Part shown: piece by piece, positions 44,777-53,337 of the stretch | Layout of the letters: each line of letters starts with the position of its first letter | Numbering within the stretch: position 1 is the stretch's first letter | NCBI RefSeq assembly: GCF_039536205.1 | Contig: NZ_BAAAYL010000001.1 | Location: forward strand, 5,022,001-5,086,000 | Direction of reading: 5' to 3' | Origin: Streptomyces sannanensis | Lineage (GTDB): Bacteria > Actinomycetota > Actinomycetes > Streptomycetales > Streptomycetaceae | DNA: 64,000 nt | Notes under the pieces: model-generated | Told to the model about the DNA's origin: nothing | Database searches by the model: none | What the model saw: only the letters and a program-made list of their open reading frames with translations | Position numbers and translations under genes: made by a program

Positions 44777-46195
44777 ATGGCCGTGACCCGAGCCATGCGT
44801 AGTGCCGCACAGTCCCTGACGGACGCCAAGCCCGTCCCCTTCTGGCTGGAGGACCCCGGCAGGCCCGGCGCCCGGCCCGCGCTCGCCGGGATCGAGCGGT
44901 GCGATCTGCTCGTCGTCGGCGGGGGATACAGCGGACTGTGGACCGCGCTCATCGCCAAGGAGCGCGACCCGCAGCGGGATGTCGTCCTCATCGAGGGCCA
45001 GGAGGTCGGCTGGGCCGCCTCCGGCCGCAACGGCGGCTTCTGCGCGGCTTCCCTCACTCACGGTCTCGGAAACGGCCTCGCCCGCTGGCCGGGCGAGCTG
45101 AAGAAGCTGGAGGAGCTCGGCGAACGCAACCTCGACGCCATCGAGGAGGCGGTCGCCCGCTACTCCCTCGACTGCGACTTCGAACGTACCGGCGAGATCG
45201 ACGTCGCCACCGAACCCCACCAGCTCGAAGAGCTCCGTGAGGTCCACGAGGAGGCCGAGAAACTCGGCTTCACCGGACTGGAGCTCCTCGACCGGGACGC
45301 GGTACGCGCCGAGGTCGACTCCCCGACCTTCCTGGGCGGCCTCTACGACCGGCGCGGCGTCGCCATGCTGCACCCGGCCAAGCTCGCCTGGGGCCTCAAG
45401 CGGGCCTGTCTCGACCTGGGCGTACGCATCTACGAGCACACGCCCGGCCTCGACCTCGTCCAGGCGGGCGCGGGCATGGCGGTGCGCACCCCGTACGGCC
45501 GGATCCTGGCCCGGCGGGTCGCCCTCGGCACCAACGTCTTCCCCTCGCTGGTCAAGCGGGTGCGCCCGTACATCGTCCCGGTCTACGACTACGCGCTGAT
45601 GACCGAGCCGCTGTCGGAGGCACAGCTCGCCTCGATCGGCTGGAAGAACCGGCAGGGTCTCGGCGACAGCGCCAACCAGTTCCACTACTTCCGGCTGACC
45701 GCGGACAACCGCATCCTCTGGGGCGGCTACGACGCGATCTATCAGTTCGGCGGCAAGGTGCGTGCGGAGTACGACCACCGCCCCGAGACCTATCTGAAGC
45801 TGGCCGGCCACTTCTTCACCTGCTTCCCACAGCTGGAGGGCCTGCGCTTCAGCCACGCCTGGGGCGGCGCCATCGACACCTGTTCGCGCTTCTCCGCCTT
45901 CTTCGGTACGGCCCACGGCGGCCGGGTCGCCTACGCCGCCGGGTACACCGGCCTCGGCGTCGGCTCGACCCGGTTCGGCGCGGATGTGATGGTCGACCTG
46001 CTCGCGGGGGAGCGCACGGAACGCACCGAGCTGGAGATGGTACGCAGCAAGCCGCTGCCGTTCCCGCCCGAGCCCGTCGCCTGGGCCGGTATCGGCATCA
46101 CCAAGTGGTCGCTGGCCAGGGCGGACGCCAATGGGGGCCGGCGCAATCTGTGGCTGAAGACCATGGACAAGCTGGGCCTCGGCTTCGACAGCTGA
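44777..46195 (+). CDS. puuB: FAD-dependent amine oxidoreductase (PuuB-like)
   Basis: This 472-residue DAO-fold flavoenzyme has an N-terminal dinucleotide-binding motif (LLVVGGGYSGLWTA, about 44-57), ASGRNGGFC and FSHAWGGAIDTCSRFSAFFG typical of gamma-glutamylputrescine oxidases. PuuB-like enzymes oxidise gamma-glutamylputrescine to an aldehyde plus ammonia and peroxide. The position after the importer supports polyamine catabolism. The ATG at 44777 follows GGAAG. The synthetase that would make the gamma-glutamyl substrate is not in this window. Confidence 0.87.
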   Translation: MAVTRAMRSAAQSLTDAKPVPFWLEDPGRPGARPALAGIERCDLLVVGGGYSGLWTALIAKERDPQRDVVLIEGQEVGWAASGRNGGFCAASLTHGLGNGLARWPGELKKLEELGERNLDAIEEAVARYSLDCDFERTGEIDVATEPHQLEELREVHEEAEKLGFTGLELLDRDAVRAEVDSPTFLGGLYDRRGVAMLHPAKLAWGLKRACLDLGVRIYEHTPGLDLVQAGAGMAVRTPYGRILARRVALGTNVFPSLVKRVRPYIVPVYDYALMTEPLSEAQLASIGWKNRQGLGDSANQFHYFRLTADNRILWGGYDAIYQFGGKVRAEYDHRPETYLKLAGHFFTCFPQLEGLRFSHAWGGAIDTCSRFSAFFGTAHGGRVAYAAGYTGLGVGSTRFGADVMVDLLAGERTERTELEMVRSKPLPFPPEPVAWAGIGITKWSLARADANGGRRNLWLKTMDKLGLGFDS

Positions 46196-46208
46196 TCACA
46201 CCGGGACA

Positions 46209-46240
46209 CGTGCGGACAGCCGCGACGGGCCGTCCGCACG
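46209..46240. terminator. Bidirectional hairpin between oxidase and PAP2 genes
   Basis: CGTGCGGAC (46209-46217) pairs perfectly with GTCCGCACG (46232-46240), between the two convergent stop codons. Confidence 0.65.
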
Positions 46241-46255
46241 GCGTTCCCCCAGGGC

Positions 46256-47032
46256 TCACCGACGGTCCGTCGCATGGCAGACCGTCAGCAGTACGACGCT
46301 CAGGCACCAGCTGCCGATGACGTCGAGCGGCCAGTGGTAGCCGCGCAGCACCAGACCGGCCCCGGTCGCCACCGTGAGGAGTACGGCCAGGGGCATCGGC
46401 CGTACACGGAGGTACGGCGCGAGCAGCAGGGCGGCTCCGCAGTACGCCACTGCCGCGGTCGCCGCATGGCCCGACGGGTAGTAGCCGACCGCGTCGGTCA
46501 GCGGCCCCGGCCGGTCGAGCGCCGCCTTCAGCGGCACGACGAGCGCGGGGACGGCGGCCATCGCCAGGGTGGCGGCGAGCGCCACGAGCCGGCGGCCCCG
46601 CCAGGCCGCGTATGCCACGGCCACCGCCAGCACCGGCAGCGCGACCTGAACGTTGCCCAGATCGGCGAGGAATTCGGTGAGTTGCCGCGGGCCGTGTCCG
46701 ACGACCGCCCGGTCCAGTCGCTCGTCGAGACCGCGCAGCGGACCGTGCGCCGCGACCTGCCAGCTGATGAGTGCGAAGAGAACCGCGGGCAGCGCGAGCA
46801 GAAGCACGTGAGGAACAGGCCGCCCCGGAACAGGGGGGGAGGTTCCGGGGCGGCCGTCCGGACCGGTGCACCGCGCGCCCCGGGGGGTGTGGGGCGGGCG
46901 GCCATCCGATCGGTGAGGATCTCCGGAGCCGGAGACTCCGGTGATGTGCGCGAGGGCACGGCCAGAACGAGGCTGGGGAGGCTCCGCCCTGGTGTCGCCC
47001 ACAGTGGCCTGTGGGCGGGGTGTTTCTCTCAT
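46256..47032 (-). CDS. PAP2-family membrane phosphatase
   Basis: This membrane-bound acid phosphatase-like protein has about six transmembrane segments. The phosphatase motifs are KAALDRPGP, YPSGHAAT and LRGYHWPLDVIGS. Such enzymes dephosphorylate phosphatidate, undecaprenyl diphosphate or related lipids; the exact substrate is open. Start choice is uncertain: the ATG at 47032 gives 258 residues with about 60 disordered N-terminal residues. Confidence 0.84.
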   Translation of the reverse strand: MRETPRPQATVGDTRAEPPQPRSGRALAHITGVSGSGDPHRSDGRPPHTPRGARCTGPDGRPGTSPPVPGRPVPHVLLLALPAVLFALISWQVAAHGPLRGLDERLDRAVVGHGPRQLTEFLADLGNVQVALPVLAVAVAYAAWRGRRLVALAATLAMAAVPALVVPLKAALDRPGPLTDAVGYYPSGHAATAAVAYCGAALLLAPYLRVRPMPLAVLLTVATGAGLVLRGYHWPLDVIGSWCLSVVLLTVCHATDRR

Positions 47033-47136
47033 CTGCGCAAAACCGTACGGCAGACCGTGGGGGGCCGACAGCCGGAAATCCATCCCGCCATCGGCCCCCC
47101 ACAGGTTCTTCACAGAGTGACCCTCGTTACTCGGGG

Positions 47137-48489
47137 TCACACCGTCTCGTTGGCCTCCAGGATGGCGAGGCCGCCCTCGATGATGTCCAGGCCCTCGTTG
47201 AGGAGGTCCTCACCGATGACCAGCGGCGGCAGGAAGCGCAGCACGTTGCCGTAGGTGCCGCAGGTGAGGACCAGCAGACCCTCGGCGTGGCAGGCCTTGG
47301 CGAGCGCGGTGGCGGCCTCCGGGTTCGGCTCCTTGGTGGCCGGGTCCTTCACCAGCTCGATGGCGATCATGGCACCGCGGCCGCGGATGTCGCCGATGAT
47401 GCCGAACTTCTCCTGCATCTTGGAGAGGCGGCCCTTCATGACCTCCTCGATGCGCTTCGCCTTGCCGTTGAGGTCCTGCTCCTTCATGGTCTCGATCGCA
47501 CCGATCGCACCGGCGCAGGCCACCGGGTTACCACCGTAGGTGCCGCCCAGGCCACCCGCGTGCGCGGCGTCCATGATCTCGGCGCGACCGGTCACGGCGG
47601 CCAGCGGCAGACCGCCCGCGATGCCCTTGGCGGTCGTGATCAGGTCCGGGACGATGCCCTCGTCCTCACAGGCGAACCACTGGCCGGTGCGGCAGAAGCC
47701 GGACTGGATCTCGTCCGCGACGAAGACGATGCCGTTGTCGTTGGCGAACTTCACCATGGCCGGGAGGAAGCCCTTGGCCGGCTCGATGAAGCCACCCTCA
47801 CCCAGGACAGGCTCGATGATGATCGCGGCGACGTTCTCGGCGCCGATCTGCTTGGTGATCTGCTCCATCGCGGCCTTGGCGGCCTCGGCGCCGGCGTTCT
47901 CCGCGCCGGTCGGCCAGCGGTAGCCGTAGGCGACCGGGACGCGGTGGACCTCGGGGGCGAACGGACCGAAGCCCTGCTTGTACGGCATGTTCTTGGCGGT
48001 CAGCGCCATGGTGAGGTTGGTGCGGCCGTGGTAGCCGTGGTCGAAGACCACGACGGCCGGGCGCTTGGTGTACGCACGGGCGATCTTGACGGCGTTCTCG
48101 ACGGCCTCGGCGCCCGAGTTGAACAGCGCCGACTTCTTGGCGTGGTCACCCGGGGTCAGCTCGGCGAGCTGCTCACAGACCTCGATGTAGCCCTCGTACG
48201 GGGTGACCATGAAGCAGGTGTGCGTGAAGTCCTCCAGCTGCGCGGAAGCGCGACGCACGACGGCCTCGGCGGAGCCACCGACCGAGGTCACGGCGATACC
48301 GGAACCGAAGTCGATCAGGCGGTTGCCGTCCACGTCCTCGATGATTCCGCCGTCGACGCGGGTCGTGAAGACGGGAAGCACGGAGCCCACACCGCCGGCG
48401 ACCGTGTTGACACGACGAGCCTGAAGCTCCTGCGACTTCGGGCCGGGGATGGCGGTGACGATCCGGCGCTCCTGCGGAACTGAGCTCAT
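47137..48489 (-). CDS. gabT: 4-aminobutyrate aminotransferase
   Basis: GabT transfers the amino group of GABA to 2-oxoglutarate, giving succinate semialdehyde. The 450-residue PLP enzyme has FNSGAEAVENAVKIAR, FDHGYHGRTNLTMALT, VADEIQSGFCRTG and the PLP lysine in TTAKGIAGGLPLAA. The ATG at 48489 follows AGGAG. It completes the polyamine-to-GABA route, and a succinate-semialdehyde dehydrogenase candidate is at 54457. It has its own promoter region shared with the repeat-rich gap. Confidence 0.95.
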   Translation of the reverse strand: MSSVPQERRIVTAIPGPKSQELQARRVNTVAGGVGSVLPVFTTRVDGGIIEDVDGNRLIDFGSGIAVTSVGGSAEAVVRRASAQLEDFTHTCFMVTPYEGYIEVCEQLAELTPGDHAKKSALFNSGAEAVENAVKIARAYTKRPAVVVFDHGYHGRTNLTMALTAKNMPYKQGFGPFAPEVHRVPVAYGYRWPTGAENAGAEAAKAAMEQITKQIGAENVAAIIIEPVLGEGGFIEPAKGFLPAMVKFANDNGIVFVADEIQSGFCRTGQWFACEDEGIVPDLITTAKGIAGGLPLAAVTGRAEIMDAAHAGGLGGTYGGNPVACAGAIGAIETMKEQDLNGKAKRIEEVMKGRLSKMQEKFGIIGDIRGRGAMIAIELVKDPATKEPNPEAATALAKACHAEGLLVLTCGTYGNVLRFLPPLVIGEDLLNEGLDIIEGGLAILEANETV

Positions 48490-48627
48490 GTGGACTCCTG
48501 TGTTTTTCTGAACGCTTCTTTTATGCGCAGGCTAGGTCCGCGCCGGGGGCCACGGCATGCTCCGTTGGGGAGTGATACGCGTGCGTCGTTGTCCGTGGCG
48601 GACATAGCGACGGGGACGAGTCAAACC

Positions 48628-49069
48628 CGTCCGGCGAAGGGCGGCAACTCCAGCCGAAGCGGGCGGTGCCCACACACGGCCTGTCCGGCATTCGAGGGAA
48701 CCGGCCACCCGGCGATGCACGCCAAGACGGCATTCGGATGAACGGGCTACCTGGCAGCGCCCGTCCGGCGTTCGAGGGGACCGGTTACGCGACGAAGTGC
48801 GGCGACCCCCAGCCTGTCCGGCGTTCGAGCGGAACAGGATCACCGGGCGCTGCACGGCACCCTTCAGCCTGTCCGGTGTTTGAGGACGGACACATCGGCC
48901 CGCCCTGTGGAGGGCGGCCACTCCGGGTCCGTCGGGTGTTCGAAGGGGACGGGTTCACCGGGCGCTGCACGGCACCCTTCAGCCTGTCCGGTGTTTGAGG
49001 ACGGACACATCGGCCCGCCCTGTGGAGGGGGTCAACTCCAAAGCCCGTCCGGCGTTTGAGGGCGGACAC
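48628..49069. repeat. Array of degenerate intergenic repeats
   Basis: At least seven copies of a motif like GCCTGTCCGGCGTTTGAGGACGG occur at about 48680, 48760, 48811, 48865, 48925, 48980 and 49041, with a partial copy at 48628. All are in the same orientation. Spacing is irregular (48-80 bases), and the motif is a dispersed intergenic repeat I associate with Streptomyces genomes. The 653-base gap between gabT and the ATPase gene contains no gene. Confidence 0.88.
48840..49029. repeat. 75-bp perfect direct repeat
   Basis: Positions 48840-48914 and 48955-49029 are identical over 75 bases (start TCACCGGGCGCTG, end CTGTGGAGGG), 115 bases apart. Each includes one of the intergenic repeat motifs. 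This is a recent segmental duplication inside the array. Confidence 0.93.
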
Positions 49070-49142
49070 ACGGGTCAACTGCCAGGTGGGCGCTAGATTG
49101 AAGCACGCAGCAAACGGACGCGCTGGTCAGGGGGCACGGGCA

Positions 49143-51227
49143 ATGGACGCCGAAGGCACGTACGACGCAAGCGGCACCCGCGCCGACCACGTTCCGCGCA
49201 GGCCCGTGCCGCCCCAGCCGCGCCACGCGCCACCCAAGCCGCGTCACGCGCCTCAAACCGCGCGCGGGCCGGTTGTCGACTGGCTGAGGACCCCGCGGCC
49301 CGCCGCCGACCCGGGCGTGTGGCGGATGGGTCACCAGCCGCGCCCGGCCGAGGAACCCGACCGGATCCCCGCTCGCCGCCTGTTCGCCGGCGCTCTGATC
49401 GCGCTGCTCAGCGGCTGGCTCCTCTGGTCGCTCCTCTGGAACGGCTACCTCGGCAGCTACTGGCTCTGGCCGCTGCTCGTCCTCACCCCGGACACCTGGC
49501 GCTCCGACCCCGAACTGTGGGCGTTCGCGAGCTACACGTACTACGCGATCGTCGGCGGCGGGTTCCTCGTGTTCTTCGCCCGCCTCGGCCATCTGCCGGA
49601 GATCTGGCGCCGCTCCACCCGCCGCACCCGCGGTGCGACGCCCCCGCCCCCGCCACGCAGGCCCGAGGCCGATCCCGCCGAGTGGCCGGACCTGCGCACC
49701 GCCGGGCTCACCGAGGCCGCGGCCCGGCTCGCCGCCGAGATGAAGTCGGGGGCGCTCGGAGACGTCGACTACGCCCGGATCAGGCGCGCCTGGCAGTCCG
49801 TCCGCTCCCGGCCCGAGCGGCTGCCCGCGTTCACCGACGCCGTACGCGACCACGGCGCCGCCGCCTGCGCCCACCCCTCCGGCCTGCGAGACCTGCCGGT
49901 CCGTACCGCCACCCACGACCTGGCGACCTCTCAGGTGAGGATCGGCACCGCGGCCGACCATCCGCGCAACCCCTATGCCCGGCGCACCACCGGTGTCGCC
50001 CTCTCCCCGGCGCTCCTGGGGACCTCCCTGCTCGCGGTCGGTCCGGCCGGCTCCGGCAAGACGGTCCACCTGATCCGCCCCGTCGTCGAGTCGCTCTGCC
50101 TCCAGGCCCTCGCCAACCGCGCCGCCGTCGTCGCCGTCACCGCGCACGGCACGGGGCTCGCGCCGGACGAGTCCTTCGATGTCGTCGTCGCCGTCGGCCG
50201 TCCCGACTCCACCCACGACCTCGATCTGTACGGCGGGGCCGACGACCCCGACGAGGCCGCCCGCGTCCTCGCCGAAGCCCTCGTCGGCGACATCGGTGAC
50301 AGCCGACGTGCCGCCACCGCGCTGGCCCAGCTCATCGGCCCCTACCGCAGCGTCCACGGCCGCTTCCCGGCCGTGCCCGAGCTGCGCGAACTGATCGGCG
50401 GCGCCCCCGCGGCCCTCCGCGAGCTGCGCACGGCCCTCGAAGCGAAGGGCGCCGCCGCGCAGCTGCGCGAGCTCGACGCCCGGGAGCGGCAGGCCGAGCG
50501 AGGCGATAGCGTCGGCGACCTCCTCGCCGAGCGGATCGCCTTCCTGGACCGTCCCGCCTTCGCGGAGTTCTTCCGTACGGACGGGGAAGGCCGGCAGTTC
50601 TCGCTGCGCGCCGTCAGGCATCCGCTGCGGGTACGGATCGACCTGCCGGAGCGCGGCCATGCCGAGGCGTCCCGGATCGTCGCCCGGCTGTTGCTCGCCC
50701 AGTTCACGGAGGCCGCGGCCGCCCGTACGGACCGTTCGCTCTTCGCCTGCCTGGTGCTCGACGACGCCACGCACACCGTCACCGCCGACGCCGTCCGCGG
50801 TATCCAGCAGCTGCGCTCCGCCAACGCGGGCGTGGTGCTGGCGCTGCGCACCCTGGAGGATGTACCGGAGCAGCTGCGCGGCCCGCTGCTCGGCGCGGTC
50901 GGCTGCAGGATGGCCTTCGCGGGGCTCGCGCCCTGGGACGGCGGCCGTTTCGCGGAGCTGTGGGGCACCGAGTGGGTGCAGACCCGGGACGTCACCAACC
51001 GGCAGATCATCTCTGACGAGCCGTTCACCAAGGCCGTGCACGCGGTGCGCCGACTCGTCACGGGCAAGGCCACCACACAGGAGGCGATCACCGTCCGCGA
51101 GGTCGAGCGTGAGCGCTGGTCCGCCTCGGAGCTGGCGCACTCGGTGCCCCCGGGGCATGCGGTGCTGTCGCTGATGTCCGTACGCGGCGAGCATGCGCCG
51201 CCGCTGCTGGTGGATCTCCGCGGCTGA
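49143..51227 (+). CDS. Membrane-anchored P-loop ATPase (TraG/VirD4-like)
   Basis: This 694-residue protein has a Pro/Arg/His-rich N-terminus (RRPVPPQPRHAPPKPRHAP), two transmembrane segments (about 80-98 and 128-147) and a cytoplasmic ATPase domain with Walker A GPAGSGKT at about 300-307 and Walker B LVLDDA near 540. The layout and the C-terminal QQLRSANAGVVLALRTLEDV segment resemble TraG/VirD4 coupling ATPases. No relaxase, pilus or other transfer gene is nearby, so it is not shown to be part of a conjugation or secretion system. The ATG at 49143 follows GGGGCACGGGC. The function is unknown. Confidence 0.8.
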   Translation: MDAEGTYDASGTRADHVPRRPVPPQPRHAPPKPRHAPQTARGPVVDWLRTPRPAADPGVWRMGHQPRPAEEPDRIPARRLFAGALIALLSGWLLWSLLWNGYLGSYWLWPLLVLTPDTWRSDPELWAFASYTYYAIVGGGFLVFFARLGHLPEIWRRSTRRTRGATPPPPPRRPEADPAEWPDLRTAGLTEAAARLAAEMKSGALGDVDYARIRRAWQSVRSRPERLPAFTDAVRDHGAAACAHPSGLRDLPVRTATHDLATSQVRIGTAADHPRNPYARRTTGVALSPALLGTSLLAVGPAGSGKTVHLIRPVVESLCLQALANRAAVVAVTAHGTGLAPDESFDVVVAVGRPDSTHDLDLYGGADDPDEAARVLAEALVGDIGDSRRAATALAQLIGPYRSVHGRFPAVPELRELIGGAPAALRELRTALEAKGAAAQLRELDARERQAERGDSVGDLLAERIAFLDRPAFAEFFRTDGEGRQFSLRAVRHPLRVRIDLPERGHAEASRIVARLLLAQFTEAAAARTDRSLFACLVLDDATHTVTADAVRGIQQLRSANAGVVLALRTLEDVPEQLRGPLLGAVGCRMAFAGLAPWDGGRFAELWGTEWVQTRDVTNRQIISDEPFTKAVHAVRRLVTGKATTQEAITVREVERERWSASELAHSVPPGHAVLSLMSVRGEHAPPLLVDLRG

Positions 51228-51258
51228 GACGGAGGGGCGCGCCTGCGCGAAAAGGGAG

Positions 51259-51352
51259 TGGGGGCACCTCTGGGAGTACCCCCAGAGGCAGCTGGGGGAG
51301 CGCGGAGACCGCGAGGCTCGTGCCGATATGCGGCTGCGCCGCGTGGGCGGTC
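51259..51352. repeat. Dispersed repeat elements in the ATPase-PucR gap
   Basis: A palindromic block (stem CTCTGGG 51268-51274 with CCCAGAG 51281-51287) sits in a G-rich element ending at 51300. CGATATGCGGCT at 51324-51335, followed by a CCGCGTGG-like tail, repeats the sequence found at 40464. No gene is seen in the remaining 281-base gap. Confidence 0.75.
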
Positions 51353-51508
51353 GAGCACGGTCGACCGTCGGCACAGGCTGAAGGCGCCCCGAAGGCGAAA
51401 CGAGGGAACTGAGACGGCCGAGCAGCGGACCCGTACGTCCTGGCAGAATCGAGATGAGCCGTTCGTACGGGACGGCGAATTCCGAACCCCGAAGGTCCCA
51501 CGGTCCCC

Positions 51509-53047
51509 ATGCCGCTCACGCTCGCCTCGCTCGTCCACCATTCGGCGCTCAAACTCACCGTGCGCTCGGGGGAGGGCCGGCTGGACATTCCCGTCCGCTG
51601 GGCGCATGTCAGCGAGCTCGCCGATCCCGTGCCGTACATGGAGGGCGGCGAGCTCCTCCTCACCACGGCGATGACCCTGGACGCCGAGAACCCCGAGGCC
51701 ATGAGCCGCTACGTGCGGCGGCTGCAGCGCGCCGGAGTCGTCGGCCTCGGATTCGCGATCGGCGTCAACTACGACGAGATACCGGAAGCCCTGGTCACTG
51801 CGGCCCAGGAGGCCGACCTGCCGCTGCTGGAGGTACCACGGCCCACCCCGTTCCTCGCCATCAGCAAGGCCGTCTCGGCAGCGATGGCCGCCGACCAGTA
51901 CCGGGCGGTGACGGCCGGCTTCGAGGCGCAGCGCGAGCTGACCAAGGCCGCGCTCGCGGAGGGCCCGGCCGCGCTGCTGGCCCGCCTCGCCTCGCATGTC
52001 GACGGCTGGGCCGCCCTGTACGACGCCTCCGGGGCGGTCGTCGCCGCCGCGCCGGAATGGGCGACCCGCCGGGCCGCCCGGCTCACCGCCGACGTGGAGC
52101 GATTGCGCGAGCGCCCCGCCCCGGCCAGCGCAGTCGTCGGCAGTCCAGACGACCGGGTGGAGCTCCAGTCCCTGGGCACCGGCCGCCGGGTCCGCGGCGC
52201 CCTGGCCGTCGGCACGGGCGCGCCCCTGGGCACGGCCGAGCGCTACGCCGTGCACTCCGCGGTCGCGCTGCTGACGCTCACGACGGAACGTTCCCGCTCG
52301 CTCCAGGCCGCCGAGCAGCGGCTCGGCGCGGCCGTGCTGCGCCTGCTGCTCGCCGGCCAGCCGGACCACGCCCGCGCGGTGTCGGGAGACCTGTACGGGG
52401 GCTTGCTGGACGCCCCCTTCCGGCTGCTGATCGCCGGGCCGCTGGCCGAGCACGGCGACGTCGCCGGCCTCACCGAGGCGGTGGAGTCCGCCGCCTCCCG
52501 GGCGGGCGAGGCGGTCCTCGCGGTGCCGGAGAACGGGCGCCTGGTGATCCTGGCCGCCGACGGCGGCGCGGCGGTCGGCGCCTGCACGGCGTACGAACCG
52601 GAGGTCGGCAATGAGATCGTCATCGGCCTGTCCGCGCCGACCGGCCCGAGCGCCGCGGCCGCGGCGTACAAGCAGGCCGAACAGGCCCTGTCGGTTGCCC
52701 GCCGTCGCGGCCGGTCCCTGGTCGAGCACGACGAGATGGCGGCCGGTTCGGTGCTTCCGCTGCTCGCCGACGATGCGGTACGGGCCTTCGCGGACGGCAT
52801 GCTGCGCGCCCTGCGCGAGCACGACGCGACGGGCCGCGGCGACCTGGTGGCCTCGCTGCGAGCGTGGCTGTCGAGGCACGGCCAGTGGGACGCGGCGGCG
52901 GCCGACCTGGGGGTGCACCGCCACACGCTGCGCTACCGGATGCGCCGAGTCGAGGAGATCCTGGGCCGCTCGTTGGACGACCCGGATGTGCGGATGGAGC
53001 TCTGGCTGGCGCTGAAGGCGACGTCGACGGCAGAGGAAGAGAGCTGA
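51509..53047 (+). CDS. PucR-family transcriptional regulator
   Basis: This 512-residue regulator has an N-terminal PucR purine-catabolism-type domain (LTLASLVHHSALKLTV), a central GGDEF-like CdaR domain and a C-terminal helix-turn-helix (WLSRHGQWDAAAADLGVHRHTLRYRMRRVEEILG begins near 450). PucR-type regulators respond to nitrogen-rich metabolites. Its proximity to gabT and the SSADH-like gene makes it a candidate regulator of polyamine or GABA use, but this is inference only. The ATG at 51509 has only a weak GAAGG upstream. Confidence 0.9.
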   Translation: MPLTLASLVHHSALKLTVRSGEGRLDIPVRWAHVSELADPVPYMEGGELLLTTAMTLDAENPEAMSRYVRRLQRAGVVGLGFAIGVNYDEIPEALVTAAQEADLPLLEVPRPTPFLAISKAVSAAMAADQYRAVTAGFEAQRELTKAALAEGPAALLARLASHVDGWAALYDASGAVVAAAPEWATRRAARLTADVERLRERPAPASAVVGSPDDRVELQSLGTGRRVRGALAVGTGAPLGTAERYAVHSAVALLTLTTERSRSLQAAEQRLGAAVLRLLLAGQPDHARAVSGDLYGGLLDAPFRLLIAGPLAEHGDVAGLTEAVESAASRAGEAVLAVPENGRLVILAADGGAAVGACTAYEPEVGNEIVIGLSAPTGPSAAAAAYKQAEQALSVARRRGRSLVEHDEMAAGSVLPLLADDAVRAFADGMLRALREHDATGRGDLVASLRAWLSRHGQWDAAAADLGVHRHTLRYRMRRVEEILGRSLDDPDVRMELWLALKATSTAEEES

Positions 53048-53116
53048 CGCGCGTTTTCGGGCGACGTCCACCGCGTGATCATTCGGGGGGCTGTGTGGAC
53101 TCCCGAAGGTCGTGCG

Positions 53117-53224
53117 ATGGCTGCGGACCGCAGCGTGGACCCTGCCCGTTGGCGGGCGATGTTCGACCAGGCGATGGCCCGGATCGCGGGCAGGTTCCGG
53201 CGGGTGGCTCAGTTACCCCGGTAA
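53117..53224 (+). pseudogene. IS701-type transposase N-terminal remnant
   Basis: A 35-codon frame reads DPARWRAMFDQAMARIAGRF, then RRVAQLPR and stop. It resembles the N-terminus of IS701-family transposases (ARIAGRFxRVExRRRAR). Nothing of the DDE catalytic domain follows, and no terminal inverted repeats are visible. I take it as a short remnant of an insertion sequence in the 290-base gap before the exporter gene. Confidence 0.55.
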
Positions 53225-53337
53225 CCAGAGACGCCGATCAGGCCGACCCTTGCCCGAAGTCGGGCAGATTTCTTGGCCATTGGGCCGTCGGAGCCCTAGC
53301 CTTTTCGTGCGTGTAATGAGCATGAGAGGGGACGCGC

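Noticed and set aside
48628..49069. CRISPR array
   Set aside because: The repeats are short and degenerate, spacing is irregular, 'spacers' are themselves duplicated, and no cas gene is nearby.
49143..51227. Part of an integrated conjugative element
   Set aside because: No integrase, relaxase, replication gene, tRNA attachment site or composition change is seen nearby, only one TraG-like ATPase.
50342..53071. 909-codon minus-strand frame opposite the ATPase and PucR genes
   Set aside because: Both sense genes have clear motifs. The antisense peptide is repetitive Arg/Gly/Ala without any recognisable domain.
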